A DNA stretch of 51,493 bases. It comes from a virus. Numbering within the stretch: the first letter of the stretch is position 1; each line of letters begins with the position of its first letter. The stretch spans positions 1 to 51,493 of IMG/VR virus record IMGVR_UViG_3300045955_000245; one strand, given 5' to 3'. The notes below the pieces were generated by a model. That model had not been told where the DNA came from. It made no database searches and saw only the letters and a program-made list of their open reading frames with translations. This document shows, one piece after another, positions 7,008 to 14,803 of this stretch. Position numbers and translations under genes: made by a program.

Positions 7008-7320
7008 CCGCACCGGCGAGTTCGATTGGCTGGAACGCGAGATCGCGGCCGCTGTTACGCCGCTCTGCGAACGGTACGGCTACGGCGCGGTGATGGGCAC
7101 CGCCAGCCGTCTCTGGCGCGAACGCGATTCGGTTGGCGCCCTGGCGATGGACGACGGCGCCGCCCGGCGGGTCGCCGGCGCGCTGCTGCAGTACGCGATT
7201 GGCGACACCGCGGCCGACGACGGGTTGTACGTCGATTGGCGCTACGTGGCCGAGCAGATGGCGGCGGCGCTGGATGGGGGCAAGGATGGGGACGACGAAG
7301 CCGGCACGCCGCCGCTTTGA
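7000..7320 (+). CDS. Hypothetical protein
   Basis: 106 aa from ATG 7000, overlapping the previous stop by 8 bp. Predicted mostly helical, with WLEREIAAAVTPLCERYGYG and YVDWRYVAEQMAAALDG as the most conserved-looking segments. No domain recognised. Part of the accessory run under the divergent promoter at 5.15 kb. Confidence 0.6.
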   Translation: MASRTGEFDWLEREIAAAVTPLCERYGYGAVMGTASRLWRERDSVGALAMDDGAARRVAGALLQYAIGDTAADDGLYVDWRYVAEQMAAALDGGKDGDDEAGTPPL

Positions 7321-7513
7321 CTGCTACGACCGCGCTGGCGTGCGGCGCTGCCGGGTGACGCTCACCGACGGCAGTCTCGAGGGCAGCGTGGTGTGGTATC
7401 GTCCACCCCTGGCCGGCGGGCCGGACGTGCGCCGCGTCGACCGCAGCGAGGCCGCCTGCCTGCTCTGGCGCTGGCGCCACGAGGGCGGGTCGGTGGTCGA
7501 GCTCGCGCGCTAG
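7286..7513 (+). CDS. Small hypothetical protein, end of accessory run
   Basis: 75 aa starting MGTTKPARRRFD; an in-frame ATG at 7274 is an alternative. A beta-rich segment (RVTLTDGSLEGSVVWYRPP) is followed by a helical end (SEAACLLWRWRHEGG). It is the last gene of the rightward run and ends 4 bp inside the convergent ATPase gene. No family recognised. Confidence 0.55.
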   Translation: MGTTKPARRRFDCYDRAGVRRCRVTLTDGSLEGSVVWYRPPLAGGPDVRRVDRSEAACLLWRWRHEGGSVVELAR

Positions 7514-8700
7514 GCCGCCCTCGCCCGAGCCCGCTCGGCCCGCTTCCGGCACGCATCGCATAGGCCATTGGCGTGGACCGGGCGGCCGCAGTCGGGCGTT
7601 TGGCACAGCGCACTCACCGTGGCAGCGCGCTCTGCCACCGGAGCGGCAACCGGCACGACGGGCACGAACGCCACGCACGTCGGCGCACCCGGCGGCCCGA
7701 TGAACTGCGCCGCCACCGACCAGGGTTCGGCCGCTAGCCCGAAGTTGGACTTAGCGTGCGTCACCTGGACGTAGCCGCCCTGGCGCTCGAGCGTGAGCTG
7801 GCTGCGGATTTTGGCGTGCTTCATGAAGCTGCCCACGGCGCCCTGTTCGGTGTGCTTGCCCGTGTGGTCGATGGCGACGACCGGCACGCCCCAACTCTCG
7901 AAGCCGCCCAGTACCCGGTTCCACCCGTTATGGTCGGAGAGCGCCACGCCACGTGCGCCGATCGTCAGCGAGTCGACCAGCACGCAGCCGGCGCGGTGCT
8001 TCCTGACGGCCCGACCAACCAGCGCGATGCCCTCGGGATCGCCGAGCGAGCACTCCACTTGCAGGTAGCGCAAGCCGCGCGGCGGACGTGAGAGGCCGCG
8101 TCCACGAGCCAGCGGCCAGGCACGCCGGCGACACTCCTCGCCCTCCAGCTCGGCGTCGACGTACAGCACGGACGATAGGCGGCGCACCGGGCGGCCCAAC
8201 CAGTCGCCGCCAGTGAGACAGGCGATGCCCAGGTCGAGTAGCATCAGCGACTTGCCCAGTCCACCGGGCGCCACCAGCGCCGTGACGTACCCGCGCGGTT
8301 CCAGCCGGAGCCACAGGCGGCGCGCCGGCGTCGGGCCGTAGGGCACCAGTCCATCGACCAGCCAGGCCCGCGGCGGCGGCTCGCTGCCGATAGACACGTC
8401 CAGCGTCGTCCCACCGTCCCCGGTGCGTCCCCGCGGTGCTGGCCGCCGCCCGCTCGTGGCAGTGGGCAGCACCCCCGGCGTCCCAGGCGTCCCACCGTGG
8501 GCGTCCCCCCTACGGGGGGACGAGCCGGCAGGATGGGACGGGTTGGGACGGCCGTGGGACGCCTGCTCTGCCCCGCCAACGGGTGAGCGGGATGGCGGAC
8601 GAGTGGGCGGGAGACGCATGAACCACCAGTGCCACGCCAGCATCGCCAGCGCGAGCACGCCGAGCCAGAGCGCGGCGTCGGGCGGCCTATCCGCCGGCAT
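7510..8700 (-). CDS. Membrane-anchored RepA/RecA-fold ATPase
   Basis: 396 aa. An N-terminal membrane segment (about residues 10-28, LWLGVLALAMLAWHWWF) is followed by a ~75-residue Pro/Gly/Ser-rich disordered linker and an AAA_25/RepA-type RecA-fold domain: Walker A APGGLGKS at 144-151, SVLYVDAELEGEE, Walker B CVLVDSL and sensor AIDHTGKH. The C-terminus has a Cys-rich zinc-binding end (CQTPDCG...CDACRK). RSF1010 RepA-like ATPases are hexameric helicases and are normally soluble. Membrane anchoring beside a secretion-like module suggests a coupling-protein-like motor, or a tethered replication helicase. It overlaps the RHH gene by 14 bp. Confidence 0.8.
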   Translation of the reverse strand: MPADRPPDAALWLGVLALAMLAWHWWFMRLPPTRPPSRSPVGGAEQASHGRPNPSHPAGSSPRRGDAHGGTPGTPGVLPTATSGRRPAPRGRTGDGGTTLDVSIGSEPPPRAWLVDGLVPYGPTPARRLWLRLEPRGYVTALVAPGGLGKSLMLLDLGIACLTGGDWLGRPVRRLSSVLYVDAELEGEECRRRAWPLARGRGLSRPPRGLRYLQVECSLGDPEGIALVGRAVRKHRAGCVLVDSLTIGARGVALSDHNGWNRVLGGFESWGVPVVAIDHTGKHTEQGAVGSFMKHAKIRSQLTLERQGGYVQVTHAKSNFGLAAEPWSVAAQFIGPPGAPTCVAFVPVVPVAAPVAERAATVSALCQTPDCGRPVHANGLCDACRKRAERARARAA

Positions 8701-8854
8701 CGCCGCGCTTCCGCGCCCTGAGGGCTTCCCGGACGAGTTGCACGACCTGGTAATTCACCGTCCGCGTCTCGCACGCCGCCAGCCGCTTGACCTCCTCCCA
8801 CACGTCCGGCGGCAGGTAGATCATGATGCGGTGCGGCGGCGGGCGCGTGGACAC
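8687..8854 (-). CDS. Ribbon-helix-helix (Arc-type) protein
   Basis: 55 aa from GTG 8854, chosen for the strong GGAGGAG (8867-8861). HRIMIYLPPDVWEEVKRLAA then VNYQVVQLVREALRAR is an Arc/CopG RHH fold. It is cotranscribed with the membrane ATPase and divergent from the secretion-like module. In conjugative systems RHH proteins (TraY, MobC, ArtA types) bind origin DNA; in many others they are autorepressors. The palindromic site just upstream fits either role. Confidence 0.75.
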   Translation of the reverse strand: MSTRPPPHRIMIYLPPDVWEEVKRLAACETRTVNYQVVQLVREALRARKRGDAGG

Positions 8855-8878
8855 GGGCGCTCCTCCGTCCAAGCGTTG

Positions 8879-8901
8879 ATGCTGCATGCTAGCATATGCT
8901 A
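8879..8901. promoter_or_regulatory. Candidate RHH operator between divergent operons
   Basis: The 34 bp between the RHH gene leader and the membrane-protein gene holds nested palindromes: GCATGC, TGCTAGCA and the perfect AGCATATGCT (8891-8900). Repeated GCAT/ATGC half-sites are typical of RHH operators. No convincing -35/-10 pair was fixed, so the promoters here remain undefined. Confidence 0.5.
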
Positions 8902-8916
8902 TCGTGGCGGCGGGCG

Positions 8917-10056
8917 ATGGACGGCCTATCGGACGCGCTCAACGACGCGCTGGCGCAGTTCGGGCACGATCTGCTGCTCCAACTCAACGACGCGCTGCAA
9001 TCGGCGTTCTCGACGTGGATGAGCAACTCGGCACCGTCCCTGTTCGGGCGCCTGCTGACGATGGCGATCGGCGCCCTGGCCCAGTGGCTCTGGCAGGCGG
9101 CCGGCGGCGCCCTGGGCGGGTTCAACCTGTTTACCCAACTGCCGCCGATGTGGAGCTACGAGCTCAGGCCGGCCGTCGAGTTGCGCGACCGGCTCGGCCC
9201 GCTCGCCAAGGGGTTGGTCGGGCTGGCGTTCCTGGCCGGCATCGGCTGGGGCGCCGTCTGCCTGGCGACCGGCCGCACGTTCTCGCGCGTGGTCGGGGCA
9301 CTCCCGACGTTCCTGCTGGCGACGGGCGGGTTGCTGGCGGCCCCCACGCTGTGCAAGTGGTGGATCGACTTCGCCAACGCGGCCAGCGCGTCCCTGATGA
9401 ACCCGTCTAGCGGGTTGCCGGGGTTGGAGCAGGTGCGCGGCTGGGAGTACGAGTCGGCGCTTGGCGTGGTCGCCCTGGTCTACCTCGTGGTCGCCGTGCT
9501 GATGCTCCTGACGCGGCTCAAGCTGGTGGTGATCGTCTGCCTGCTGCTGGTGGTGGCGCCCATCGCCCTGGCATCGGCGGCGCTGCCCGTCCCGCTGGCC
9601 CAACGCTTCTTTTCGTGGTGGCTGGCGACGTTCGCGGGCGCCGTGTTCGTGCAGGTCTTGCAGGCGGTCTGCTTCGGGTTAGGCGCGGCGCTGCTGGCGG
9701 CGCCGTTCGTCACCGGCGGCGTGGAAGGGCCAGCCGAAGCCGTCTTGAGCGCCAGTATCGGCATCGGCTCGTTGCTGGCGGCGATGGCGCTGCCGGGGAT
9801 GCTGCTCGGTTCGCTGGCCCGCGCCGGATTGGCACCGGGCGTGTTGGGTAGCGCGTTGCAGGCGGGGACGCTGCTCGCCGGCTTTGGCCTGCCGCTGGCG
9901 GCCAGCATGGGCGCGGCGGGTGCCGCCGCGAGTGCCGGACGCGCCGCCGTGTGGCCCGTGGCGCCTCCGGCGCTACCCGCACCGAGCACGATGAGCTTGG
10001 CCCCAGTGGGCGGCTACGTGCGCAGCGTGTTGTTGTTGCCCGCACCGAAGGACTGA
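8917..10056 (+). CDS. TrbL/VirB6-like polytopic membrane protein
   Basis: 379 aa from ATG 8917 (ATG 8896, inside the palindromes, would add 7). After an amphipathic N-terminus there are about seven to eight membrane segments, including LVGLAFLAGIGWGAVCLATG, VVALVYLVVAVLMLL, LVVIVCLLLVVAPIALASA and several C-terminal Gly/Ala-rich spans, with the conserved-looking QRFFSWWLATFAGAVFVQ. Size, topology and the APIALA-x-QRFFSWW arrangement fit the TrbL/VirB6 family that forms the inner-membrane channel of type IV secretion systems. First gene of the rightward module to 14351, followed by a VirB2-like and a VirB3-like gene. Confidence 0.75.
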   Translation: MDGLSDALNDALAQFGHDLLLQLNDALQSAFSTWMSNSAPSLFGRLLTMAIGALAQWLWQAAGGALGGFNLFTQLPPMWSYELRPAVELRDRLGPLAKGLVGLAFLAGIGWGAVCLATGRTFSRVVGALPTFLLATGGLLAAPTLCKWWIDFANAASASLMNPSSGLPGLEQVRGWEYESALGVVALVYLVVAVLMLLTRLKLVVIVCLLLVVAPIALASAALPVPLAQRFFSWWLATFAGAVFVQVLQAVCFGLGAALLAAPFVTGGVEGPAEAVLSASIGIGSLLAAMALPGMLLGSLARAGLAPGVLGSALQAGTLLAGFGLPLAASMGAAGAAASAGRAAVWPVAPPALPAPSTMSLAPVGGYVRSVLLLPAPKD

Positions 10057-10074
10057 AAGGGAGGAACCGAGATA

Positions 10075-10308
10075 ATGACTCCTGAGGCAATCATCGCCAA
10101 CCTGACCGCGCTGGTCCAAGCCGTGATGGTGCCGCTCGGCGGCCTCTGCGGCGTCGCCGGCACCGTCCTGTTTGCCAGCGGCAAGGCGACCGACAGCCCC
10201 AACATCATCCGCTGGGGCAAGAACTCGTGGCTCGCTGCCATCATCGCCTTCGGCGGCGCCGCCGTCGTCTCGCTAGCCCAGTACCTCAGTGGCCGCATCT
10301 TCGCCTAA
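10075..10308 (+). CDS. VirB2/TrbC-like small membrane protein
   Basis: 77 aa, preceded by AAGGGAGG. Two membrane segments (VMVPLGGLCGVAGTVLFASG and LAAIIAFGGAAVVSLAQYL) are joined by a short polar loop containing NIIRWGK, the size and topology of VirB2/TrbC pilin-type subunits after processing. There is no long signal peptide, so this would be an unprocessed or minimal form. Located between the VirB6-like and VirB3-like genes. A two-span holin is the main alternative, but context favours the secretion role. Confidence 0.65.
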   Translation: MTPEAIIANLTALVQAVMVPLGGLCGVAGTVLFASGKATDSPNIIRWGKNSWLAAIIAFGGAAVVSLAQYLSGRIFA

Positions 10309-10657
10309 CCAGGCGGTAGTGCCGGATGGCGCGATCGACGAGGCGCGGTTGTGGCACGCCTGCCCGCGACTGGACGCGCCCGCGCGGCTCTTGTTGGGCT
10401 TACCAAGTCACCAGGCGAAATGGTTGCTCGGCGGCGTGCTGCCGGCGCTCGTCTTGGTGGGCGCGTGGTCGGACGCCTGGGGCTCGCCGGCGTGGTGGGC
10501 GTTCCTGCTCGGCGGCCTGCTGGTGGGCATCGTGGGCGCGTTCGTGCGTCCCCACGGCCGGCACCTGGGCCACTGGGCGTCCGCGCTCGTGACGTATTAC
10601 ACCAGCCCGAGGCGGGCGGTGTGGAAGCCGGTAGGGAGGAGGACGCTCGTATGGTGA
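10289..10657 (+). CDS. PrgI/VirB3-like membrane protein
   Basis: 122 aa from GTG 10289, overlapping the pilin-like gene by 20 bp. PRLDAPARLLLGLPSHQAKW followed by two membrane segments (LGGVLPALVLVGAW, WWAFLLGGLLVGIVGAFV) and a basic tail (HWASALVTYYTSPRRAVWKP) is the PrgI/VirB3 layout: short cytosolic N-terminus, hairpin in the membrane, then a segment contacting VirB4. It lies shortly before the VirB4-type genes, as in Gram-positive conjugation operons. Confidence 0.72.
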   Translation: MAASSPNQAVVPDGAIDEARLWHACPRLDAPARLLLGLPSHQAKWLLGGVLPALVLVGAWSDAWGSPAWWAFLLGGLLVGIVGAFVRPHGRHLGHWASALVTYYTSPRRAVWKPVGRRTLVW

Positions 10658-10968
10658 CGGACGCGCTCAACGTGGCCGAGATTGAGAGACGCGCGGCGTC
10701 TCTCGTCCAATCGCCCCGCTTGCATACGCATGGACTAGCAACACAGCGCGTGTTAGAGGTCGACGTACCCGCCCTGGTTGCCGAGGTGCGCCGCCTGCGG
10801 GGCGAGTTGGACGACTGCGCCCGCGACTACCGGGAGGCGTACACCAGACACATCCGCGCCATCGACCTCCTGATTGAGGTCCAGGACTGGCCGCACCTGA
10901 CCCCGCTCGACCCCGGCCTGTGCGACCGGATCGACACGTTCCTGGACGCGGACACAGACGGGCGATGA
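10651..10968 (+). CDS. Hypothetical coiled-coil protein in the secretion-like operon
   Basis: 105 aa from ATG 10651 after GGGAGGAGG; overlaps the PrgI-like stop by 7 bp and the next gene by 4 bp. The central part (VPALVAEVRRLRGELDDCAR, YREAYTRHIRAIDLLIEV) is a likely coiled coil. No family recognised. Tight coupling places it in the same translation unit as the secretion-type genes. Confidence 0.6.
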   Translation: MVTDALNVAEIERRAASLVQSPRLHTHGLATQRVLEVDVPALVAEVRRLRGELDDCARDYREAYTRHIRAIDLLIEVQDWPHLTPLDPGLCDRIDTFLDADTDGR

Positions 10969-11639
10969 GCCTGCTTGCTCGGTGCTTCGCCATCGGCCGC
11001 CTCGCCCGCGCACCCAAGGCGCAGACGGCAGGCAGGATGCTGCCGCCCGCCAGCGTCCAGCGCAGCCAGTTGGGGTTGTCCATGGTGGACGTGCTCAACG
11101 GCGTCGTCACCGTCCGCGGCGGCGAGGTGCGCTGTCTCGTATCCCTGTCGGGGTTCCCGCTGCACCGCGCCGGCCCGCGCGAGGCGGCGGCGTTCCTCGC
11201 CGGGTTCGCCCGTGCGCTCAACGCGCTGCCGGCGGGCGCCGCGTGGATCGTCCGTTCACGGCCCGGTGGGTTGTACGGCCACATCACCAAGCAAGAGCAA
11301 TGGGGACCGGGCAGTACGGCGCTCGCCCGGTTGCGGCACGCGCAGTTGGCGCACGCCCGCTCACAGGAACTCACGGGTGCCGTCAGGGAGACGACCAACT
11401 ACGTCGTCTTTCGGCACCCCAAGGGCGACGTGCGGGCGTTGCTGACCGACGCCGCCGCCGCCATCGGGCAGTTGCGGGCGGCCGGCCTGCGCGCCGAATT
11501 GGTGACGGAGAAACGGTTGGCGGAGGCGCTGGCCGTGAGTTGGCACCCGGCGGCGCAGGAGCACCTGTGGGTGTCGGTGGGCGAGACGACGCTGAACTAC
11601 TCACCGTCGGCGGGCGCACGGGTGAGGTTTGCGGAATGA
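10965..11639 (+). CDS. Split N-terminal (TraC-like) domain of a VirB4 ATPase
   Basis: 224 aa from ATG 10965 (ATGA overlap). VDVLNGVVTVRGGEVRCLVS then FPLHRAGPREAAAFLAGFAR and ALNALPAGAAWIVRSRPGGL match the start of TraC/VirB4 proteins: a beta hairpin reading 'own gene product, norm', then a helix and the LNxLP segment. The remaining residues (RETTNYVVFRHPKGDVRALL, AAAIGQLRAAGLRAEL) resemble the next part of that domain. In known VirB4 proteins this region is fused to the ATPase; here the ATPase (12115) is a separate gene with another gene in between. Confidence 0.7.
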   Translation: MSLLARCFAIGRLARAPKAQTAGRMLPPASVQRSQLGLSMVDVLNGVVTVRGGEVRCLVSLSGFPLHRAGPREAAAFLAGFARALNALPAGAAWIVRSRPGGLYGHITKQEQWGPGSTALARLRHAQLAHARSQELTGAVRETTNYVVFRHPKGDVRALLTDAAAAIGQLRAAGLRAELVTEKRLAEALAVSWHPAAQEHLWVSVGETTLNYSPSAGARVRFAE

Positions 11640-12118
11640 GCACTTGGCACTATCTGCGGTACTTGTGCCGGCACAAGTGGTGGGTATTCGTCTACGCCTG
11701 CAAGATGGGCGTGCCGTGGCGCGGCGTGACGCACGACCTGTCCAAGTTCCGGCCGAGCGAGTTCTTCCCCTACCGAGACTACTTCTACGGCGGCTATCCC
11801 AGAGACGCCAAGCCGCCCGAGGTACAGGCGGCGTTCGACCGGGCGTGGCTGTACCACCAGCACCGCAACAATCACCACTGGCAGCATTGGGTACTCAGGG
11901 AGGACGACGGCGGCACCAAGATGCTGCCGATGCCCGATGCGTGTCGGCGCGAACTACTGGCCGATTGGATGGGTGCCGGACGCGCCATCACCGGCAAGAG
12001 TGGCGGCACAGCCGATTGGTACCGCAAGAACCGGGAGCGGCAGCACATCAACGCCGAGACGCGGGCATGGATTGATGGCGTGTTGCTGTCTGCGCCGCCA
12101 CAGGAATCAATGTCGTGA
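11636..12118 (+). CDS. DUF5662 family protein
   Basis: 160 aa from ATG 11636 (ATGA overlap). Motifs THDLSKFRPSEFFPYRDYF, FDRAWLYHQHRNNHHWQHWV, MPDACRRELLADWMGAGRAI and DWYRKN are those of the DUF5662 family, whose conserved His/Asp residues suggest a metal-dependent (HD-like) hydrolase fold. Its function is unknown. It lies exactly between the two VirB4 parts with 4-bp overlaps at both ends, so it is translated with them. Confidence 0.85.
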   Translation: MSTWHYLRYLCRHKWWVFVYACKMGVPWRGVTHDLSKFRPSEFFPYRDYFYGGYPRDAKPPEVQAAFDRAWLYHQHRNNHHWQHWVLREDDGGTKMLPMPDACRRELLADWMGAGRAITGKSGGTADWYRKNRERQHINAETRAWIDGVLLSAPPQESMS

Positions 12119-14034
12119 GTGCCCTCGCGCTGCGGCGCCCGACGCTGCCACGGTTGCCACACGTGACCCTCGAGCCGGTGCGCCGCCGGATCGCCACGCT
12201 GAGAGAGACGTTACGCGCCGCCGCCCTCGTGGAGTCGGGCGAACGCACGTTGCTCGACGCCCTGGCGCCCGACTGGACAGAGCAGACGAAAGACACGTAC
12301 ACCGTGGCGGCGGACGGGCACGAGCACCACTGCCGGACACTCCTGATTCGGGACTGGCCGCCCAGGGTCAACGCCGGCTGGCTGGCGCCCCTGCTCTTTG
12401 ACTTGGCCGGCGACGTGTCCATCGGACTGCACACCGAACGGCTGGCGAAGGGCGCCGCCGCCAAGCGAGCGCGCAACGCGCGGGTGGTGCAGACGACGGA
12501 CGCGCTCGCGCGGGCGGAGGCCGGCAAGCTGTCAGACCCAGCAACGCAACTGAACGTCGCCAGCGCCGAGCAGATCGCGCTCGACGTGGAGGCCGGCGCC
12601 GAAGCCCTGTACTCGTGTACCGTGGCGCTCACCCTCCGGGCGCCCACGGCAGGCGAGTTGGACACGCTCACCAGGCGGGTGCAGGAGCACCTGGGCGCGT
12701 CGGGCGTGCGCGTGTCGCCAGCCCTGTGGGAGCAACGCGGCGGCTTCCTGTCCACCGTGAGTTACGCCGGCCCAACCCTGGAGCGGCCGCGCACGGTAGA
12801 CACGTCGACGCTGGCGCTGTCGTGGCCGTTTCTGGGGCAGGACTTGGGCACGCGGGATGGCCCGCTCATCGGCATCGCCCTGGCCGACCGGGCGCCCGTG
12901 CACCTCGACCTGTGGGCGCGCGAGGAGGGCTGGAACGCGCCCGGTTTGTGCATCGTGTCGCCGCCGGGCGGCGGCAAGACGGTGACGATCGGCACCCTGG
13001 CGGCGCGGCACCTGACCCAACCGGACGCGCCCGACGTGCTACTCGTCGATCCCATGAAGGGCGATTACCGCCGCCTCGTCAGAGAACTCGGCGGGCAGAT
13101 TGTCAGGCTGTCGACGTCACCCGACGTGGTGTGCAACCCGCTGGATTTGCCGCCGGCGACCATCCTGTCGGGGACGGGCGAGACCAGCGAGCAGAATCCG
13201 GTGACGGAACAGACGCGGTTGGTCACCGGCTTGCTGGCGCTGATGGTGACGGACCCGGGCCCGGACGGCGCACCAGGAAGGATGACGCGAGCCGAACGAG
13301 CCGTCGCCGAGGGCGCCGTGCTCGCCGCCTATGCCGGTGCCGGCATCCTGCCCAACGACGCCGGGACGTGGGACGCGACGCCGGCCGACGTGCCGGCGCT
13401 CCCCGACGTGTTGGCGGCGCTGGAACGGCAGGCGGCCGATCACGGCTCCACGACGGCCAGAAGTGTGGCCGAACGACTGGCGCCCTTTTGCCGCGGGACG
13501 CTGGCGGCGCTCTTCAGCCGGCCGACCACGCTCAGGCTCGACGCCGGGTTGACCAGCTTCGACCTGGAAGGCTTGGACAGCGAGCTCAGGCCGCTGGCCG
13601 TGTGGCTGATCGGGGATTACGTGTGGAAGGTGGCGAAACGTGACCGACGCCGCCGTATCCTCAGCATGGATGAGGTCAAGACGCTGCTCGAGTACCCGGA
13701 GAGCGCCCGACTGGTGGCACACCTGTACACCCTGGGCCGCGCCTACCACCTCTCGGTGTGGAGTGCGACCCAACTGCTCAGCGACTACGGCTCGACGCCG
13801 GAGGGCGAACGGGCGTTGCAGTCGGCCGATACGGTTCTTTTACTCCGTCAAGCGCCTGGCCGCGGCTCAGGAGACGCACAGGCGCGGTACGGGCTGACGG
13901 CGGGCGACCGGGCGTGGCTCGAGGCGTGTGGGCAGGGCGCCGGCGTGCTGCGCACCCCGAAGGGCACTGGGCGCGTGCAGGTCACGCCATCGCCCCTTGA
14001 GTTGGCGCTGATGGGCGGGCCGGAGGCGGCATGA
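12115..14034 (+). CDS. VirB4/TraC-family secretion ATPase
   Basis: 639 aa from GTG 12115 (GTGA overlap). The first ~250 residues carry the VirB4 middle region (HHCRTLLIRDWPPRVNAGWL, DVSIGLHTERLAKGAAAKRA, ALTLRAPTAGELDTL). The motor domain begins with PFLGQDLGTRDG and Walker A PPGGGKT at 283-289, then DVLLVDPMKGDY; Walker B ILSMDEV has Asp519-Glu520, followed by YHLSVWSATQLLSDY, the conserved VirB4 pattern. It would power assembly of, or transfer through, the membrane module encoded upstream. HerA/FtsK packaging motors are distant relatives, but the VirB2/3/6-like neighbours favour a type IV secretion ATPase. Confidence 0.88.
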   Translation: MSALALRRPTLPRLPHVTLEPVRRRIATLRETLRAAALVESGERTLLDALAPDWTEQTKDTYTVAADGHEHHCRTLLIRDWPPRVNAGWLAPLLFDLAGDVSIGLHTERLAKGAAAKRARNARVVQTTDALARAEAGKLSDPATQLNVASAEQIALDVEAGAEALYSCTVALTLRAPTAGELDTLTRRVQEHLGASGVRVSPALWEQRGGFLSTVSYAGPTLERPRTVDTSTLALSWPFLGQDLGTRDGPLIGIALADRAPVHLDLWAREEGWNAPGLCIVSPPGGGKTVTIGTLAARHLTQPDAPDVLLVDPMKGDYRRLVRELGGQIVRLSTSPDVVCNPLDLPPATILSGTGETSEQNPVTEQTRLVTGLLALMVTDPGPDGAPGRMTRAERAVAEGAVLAAYAGAGILPNDAGTWDATPADVPALPDVLAALERQAADHGSTTARSVAERLAPFCRGTLAALFSRPTTLRLDAGLTSFDLEGLDSELRPLAVWLIGDYVWKVAKRDRRRRILSMDEVKTLLEYPESARLVAHLYTLGRAYHLSVWSATQLLSDYGSTPEGERALQSADTVLLLRQAPGRGSGDAQARYGLTAGDRAWLEACGQGAGVLRTPKGTGRVQVTPSPLELALMGGPEAA

Positions 14035-14351
14035 ACCAGGTGCGGGCGCAACTGCTGATCCACGGCGGGCGCGTCGTCGCCCGCGACTGGACGCTCGAAC
14101 GCAACGCCACGGGCGGCTGCCGCCTCACGCTCAACACCGCGCCGCTCACGGCACGCACCTACGGCTCGATTATGTGCTCGCTGATCCTCGGCCGGGCAGA
14201 GTTCCCAATCGTGTTCGACGCGACGATACACGGACGCGGCGTGCACTACGACGGCACGGCGTGGGTGGAGGAGATGACGACGGATTCCGGCCCGCCGGAG
14301 ACGCAGAGGCTCGTGTTCTGCTGGCAGCTGCCGATCGGTGAGCCGCGGTGA
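14031..14351 (+). CDS. Hypothetical protein at end of the secretion-like operon
   Basis: 106 aa, ATGA overlap with the VirB4 gene. Beta-rich, with LTLNTAPLTARTYGSIMCSL and QRLVFCWQLPIGEP; no membrane segment or signal peptide. Not recognised. The 4-bp coupling suggests it is part of the same functional unit, possibly a soluble partner of the ATPase. Confidence 0.6.
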   Translation: MNQVRAQLLIHGGRVVARDWTLERNATGGCRLTLNTAPLTARTYGSIMCSLILGRAEFPIVFDATIHGRGVHYDGTAWVEEMTTDSGPPETQRLVFCWQLPIGEPR

Positions 14352-14500
14352 GTGCAGCCAACCGGACGGTGCCAGCGCCGCCGCCCGGTCAATCCTGGAG
14401 TGGGCGTACCGCCGCCATGCTCGATGAGATGGCGGCCCCTATCACGACGCCAGCATCGTCGCCGCCAGCCAAGCTCCTAGCCCCAAGGCCACCAGATTGA
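14348..14500 (+). CDS. Possible short coupled ORF
   Basis: 50 codons from GTG 14348, which overlaps the previous stop as GTGA. The product is Pro/Ala-rich with no recognisable fold, and its 3' half lies antisense to the small membrane protein at 14442-14579. The coupling is the only argument for it. Confidence 0.25.
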   Translation: MSAANRTVPAPPPGQSWSGRTAAMLDEMAAPITTPASSPPAKLLAPRPPD

Positions 14501-14579
14501 CCCGCGACGGCACGCCCACGGCGGCCAGGATGAAGCACACCAGCGCCAGGATTTGCAGGATGCGCGGCAGCACCAGCAT
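14442..14579 (-). CDS. Tiny hydrophobic protein at the end of the lysis region
   Basis: 45 aa, almost entirely hydrophobic (LQILALVCFILAAVGVPSRV then LVALGLGAWLAATML: two membrane segments). GAGGAGGAG precedes the ATG. It is the last gene of the long leftward programme, after the amidase and a zinc-ribbon gene. Size and topology would suit a holin or holin regulator; there are also larger holin candidates at 16.4-17.4 kb. Confidence 0.65.
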   Translation of the reverse strand: MLVLPRILQILALVCFILAAVGVPSRVNLVALGLGAWLAATMLAS

Positions 14580-14594
14580 CGTCGTTCTCCTCCT

Positions 14595-14801
14595 CTAGGC
14601 CGGCGCCGCCACCCGCCGCGCCGCCACCCGCCGGTAGGTGAGCCCCGCCACGCGCGTGCGACGGCACCGCGCACAGAACACGTCATGCCGCCCGACGCGG
14701 CTGCCGAGGTCGCCCGGTCCGGCAATCGTCCACGACGCGCCGCACGTCTCGCAGCGGTAAACCCGCTCCACGGCGGTAACACCGCGCGACGGGGCGGCCA
14801 T
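14595..14801 (-). CDS. Small zinc-ribbon protein
   Basis: 68 aa from ATG 14801, two bases after the amidase stop; a GTG at 14846 would add 15 residues. YRCETCGASWTIAG and VFCARCRRTRVAG provide two CxxC pairs of a zinc ribbon, followed by an Arg/Ala-rich tail. Function unknown; cotranscribed with the amidase. Confidence 0.65.
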   Translation of the reverse strand: MAAPSRGVTAVERVYRCETCGASWTIAGPGDLGSRVGRHDVFCARCRRTRVAGLTYRRVAARRVAAPA

Positions 14802-14803
14802 CG

